NCBI GenBank assembly: GCA_000499405.2
Contig: HG738142.1
Coordinates: 161,958 to 225,957 of the forward strand
Direction: 5' to 3'
From: Onchocerca volvulus
Lineage: Eukaryota > Nematoda > Chromadorea > Rhabditida > Onchocercidae
DNA length: 64,000 nt
The position numbers and the translations under genes are program-made. Below are positions 62,136 to 64,000 of the stretch, one piece after another (the first letter of the stretch is position 1; the number at the start of each line of letters is the position of its first letter). The notes beneath the pieces were generated by a model, which ran no database searches, was not told the origin of the DNA, and worked only from the letters and a program-made list of their open reading frames with translations.

Positions 62136-64000
62136 CAAGATGAATCAAATAGCAACAGAACAAAACCTTCAACCACAAAACCAAAATACACCGATACCAT
62201 GCCAAAATAACAAAACCGATTCTCTCTCTCACAAAACTCACTACCAATCAAAATCATATCATCCAAATGAATGAATGAATGAAAGAATAACCGAAGTTTG
62301 TAATCAATCATTCTCGAAGAAAGAAAACTTCGATTGATATAATCAATTTCCTTTTTTTTTTCGTTTTTTTATTTAGCATCTTATTTTTTTTTTTTACTAT
62401 CCCAAAATTGTTCCATGAATATTCGTCATTTTTCGATTATTCAGATAAATCTCCATTATTTCAAGCTAAAATAGATAATTCTAGGTAATTTTTTTCTTTT
62501 TTTTTTTCATTCAGTAGTATTATTATCTTTATGGTTTGAATTTTTACGAAATCGGGAATAAACTATCAATTGTAATAAAAATTTGAATTATTATATATTC
62601 AGAAAAATTATGCATAAATAAGTAGAAAATAATTTATTGTGATGTAAATTCAATTTTCATATCAAAATTTCAAATAGATTAGTGTTTCGATGATTTTGAA
62701 AATTCAACAAATATCTTAAAATATTCCTTGATAGATTGTTTTCAACTGATAAAAGAAAATCGAAAAATTTCGACATGATAATACTATGATATTTGTAATC
62801 AATTCTACCAATGATAGCATGATTTAAAAAAAAAAAAAAAAAAAATCCACGATCGCGTCCATACAGTATATACATTCTCTGAACTTTACAAAATAATCGT
62901 CGAGAAAATCCATAGTACATATTTTTAAATTGATAGATATTACGGTATTTCATTTAAAAAATAAAAAATAATATGAGAGGGAGAGAGAGAAATTGATGTT
63001 ATCATTTTACCCATGTGAAAATTTTATCAACTATGATGGCAAGAATTAAAATTTTTATCAACTATGATGGCAGTGTTCACTGAAAAATCGCAAAAATCAC
63101 ACACACACACACTGGATCACTTCACTGATCATATCTATTTATTAAATTTTTTCCTCTTTATTTGCAATATTATTTTTCGATCCAGTGATCAATTCTTTTG
63201 ATATGACATATTTAGGAAGCCTTATCAGCAGCTATTAATATTCCATCAGCTATAAGCTATGATTTTTATTAAATATATTTTTGATTTATTTTTTATTTCC
63301 TATTCGAGAATTTTTACCTAAATAAAGCAAGCAATATTAGATGAAATGCTATCAATGACTGATAAAATATTGAAATCAATATGTAAAGATTTAAAAACAT
63401 TAGGTATAATTAACCCTCACTTTTTTTCCAATTCCCAATTTCAATTTTAAGTCAAATCATTTTTAATTTCCTACGGTATAGTTTTTGCCTATCACTACCA
63501 TTTTCTCTTTGTTTGATTTCTTGTCTCCAATTAACTTTATATTTATTTACTTTTCATTTTTACCAATGCCTTTCGTAAAAATATTTAAATATATGAATAA
63601 GCAAATATGACCACCTAATATAATATCATTTTTCTTGAGAAATTAATTCTTCAGTAATTTACATTACTACTAAAATCACCTTAACTCTCACAAAACACAA
63701 AACAAAGTTCGATAATAAACATACTATAATTTATGATCGAATCAAATCTTGATCATATAATCATTATCCTAAAATTCACCAGATCAACCATTTATTTCTC
63801 CCATCTTACCATATCTAAGACAACATTATTATAGAATATAACAAAAATTATCATAAAATCCTGTCAAGAATCTCGTATATAACTTTGTCAAGAATCTTTA
63901 AAGAGTCCAATTTAAAGCCTAATTTTAAACGCAATCATAATTAAAATTGGTTACTTTTTGTAAAAGTCTAGGCATAAAAACTTTTTTTTTTTGTAAACTT
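61430..64000. other. fos-1 upstream DNA, no gene recognised
   Basis: No gene-like frame. It holds short microsatellites (GATGAT near 61876, GAAT near 62264, AC at 63098-63112), a 42-nt poly(T) at 62094-62135, and a tandem duplication of TTTTATCAACTATGATGGCA near 63018-63076. No leader-type acceptor lies close to the fos-1 ATG, so that start may sit in a conventional first exon. Confidence 0.5.
62094..62135 (+). repeat. Poly(T) tract of 42
   Basis: 42 consecutive T. Frames across it (62004-62274, and the opposite strand at 61951-62247) are poly-Phe or poly-Lys artefacts. Confidence 0.95.

Noticed and set aside
62004..62274. Open frames with poly-Phe or poly-Lys
   Set aside because: Produced entirely by a 42-nt poly(T) tract.
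1..64000. tRNA, rRNA or SL-RNA genes
   Set aside because: While reading both strands I saw no convincing B-box (GGTTCGANNCC-type) paired with an A-box, and no SL leader sequence. A covariance-model scan was not possible.

Overview
The window is from a nematode nuclear genome, most likely a filarial/spirurid worm. It is very AT-rich, with small exons, GT-AG introns (usually ending TTTCAG), and poly(A)/poly(T) tracts throughout. There are leader-type splice acceptors just upstream of start codons, and one copy of the nematode telomere hexamer TTAGGC. Species is an inference; I saw no species-specific marker. All gene models were built by hand by joining splice sites with phase checking. No transcript data or database was used.

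Layout. (1) 1-4457, minus strand: N-terminal part of a Vasa/GLH-type DEAD-box germline RNA helicase, running off the left edge at the Q motif. (2) 4.5-10.2 kb: intergenic DNA between divergent genes. It holds a four-unit diverged repeat family, a 493-bp solo-LTR-like insertion, and the relic of an unidentified gene. (3) 10219-15547, plus strand: complete 13-exon mdt-17 (Mediator subunit 17), 689 aa, with one probable GC-AG intron. (4) 17148-46008, minus strand: a 26-exon gene of about 29 kb encoding a 1043-aa CEP170-family protein. Its 5' half is stretched by large introns, one of 8.8 kb, that carry most of the window's repeats, including a head-to-head telomeric inverted repeat. (5) 46-53.4 kb: gene-free DNA with a ~115-bp tandem array and microsatellites. 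(6) 53415-61429, minus strand: complete 8-exon fos-1 (Fos-type bZIP transcription factor), 544 aa. (7) 61.4-64 kb: fos-1 upstream DNA with no recognised gene.

The four genes serve different processes: germline RNA regulation, general transcription, centrosome/microtubule function and stimulus-responsive transcription. Nothing suggests an operon. No tRNA, rRNA, CRISPR array, bacterial insertion or novel multi-gene system was recognised. The most notable items are the telomeric fold-back, the solo LTR inside a local repeat family, the CEP170 homologue with no visible FHA domain, the Lys substitution in the Fos zipper, and the cysteine-free N-terminus of the Vasa-like protein.
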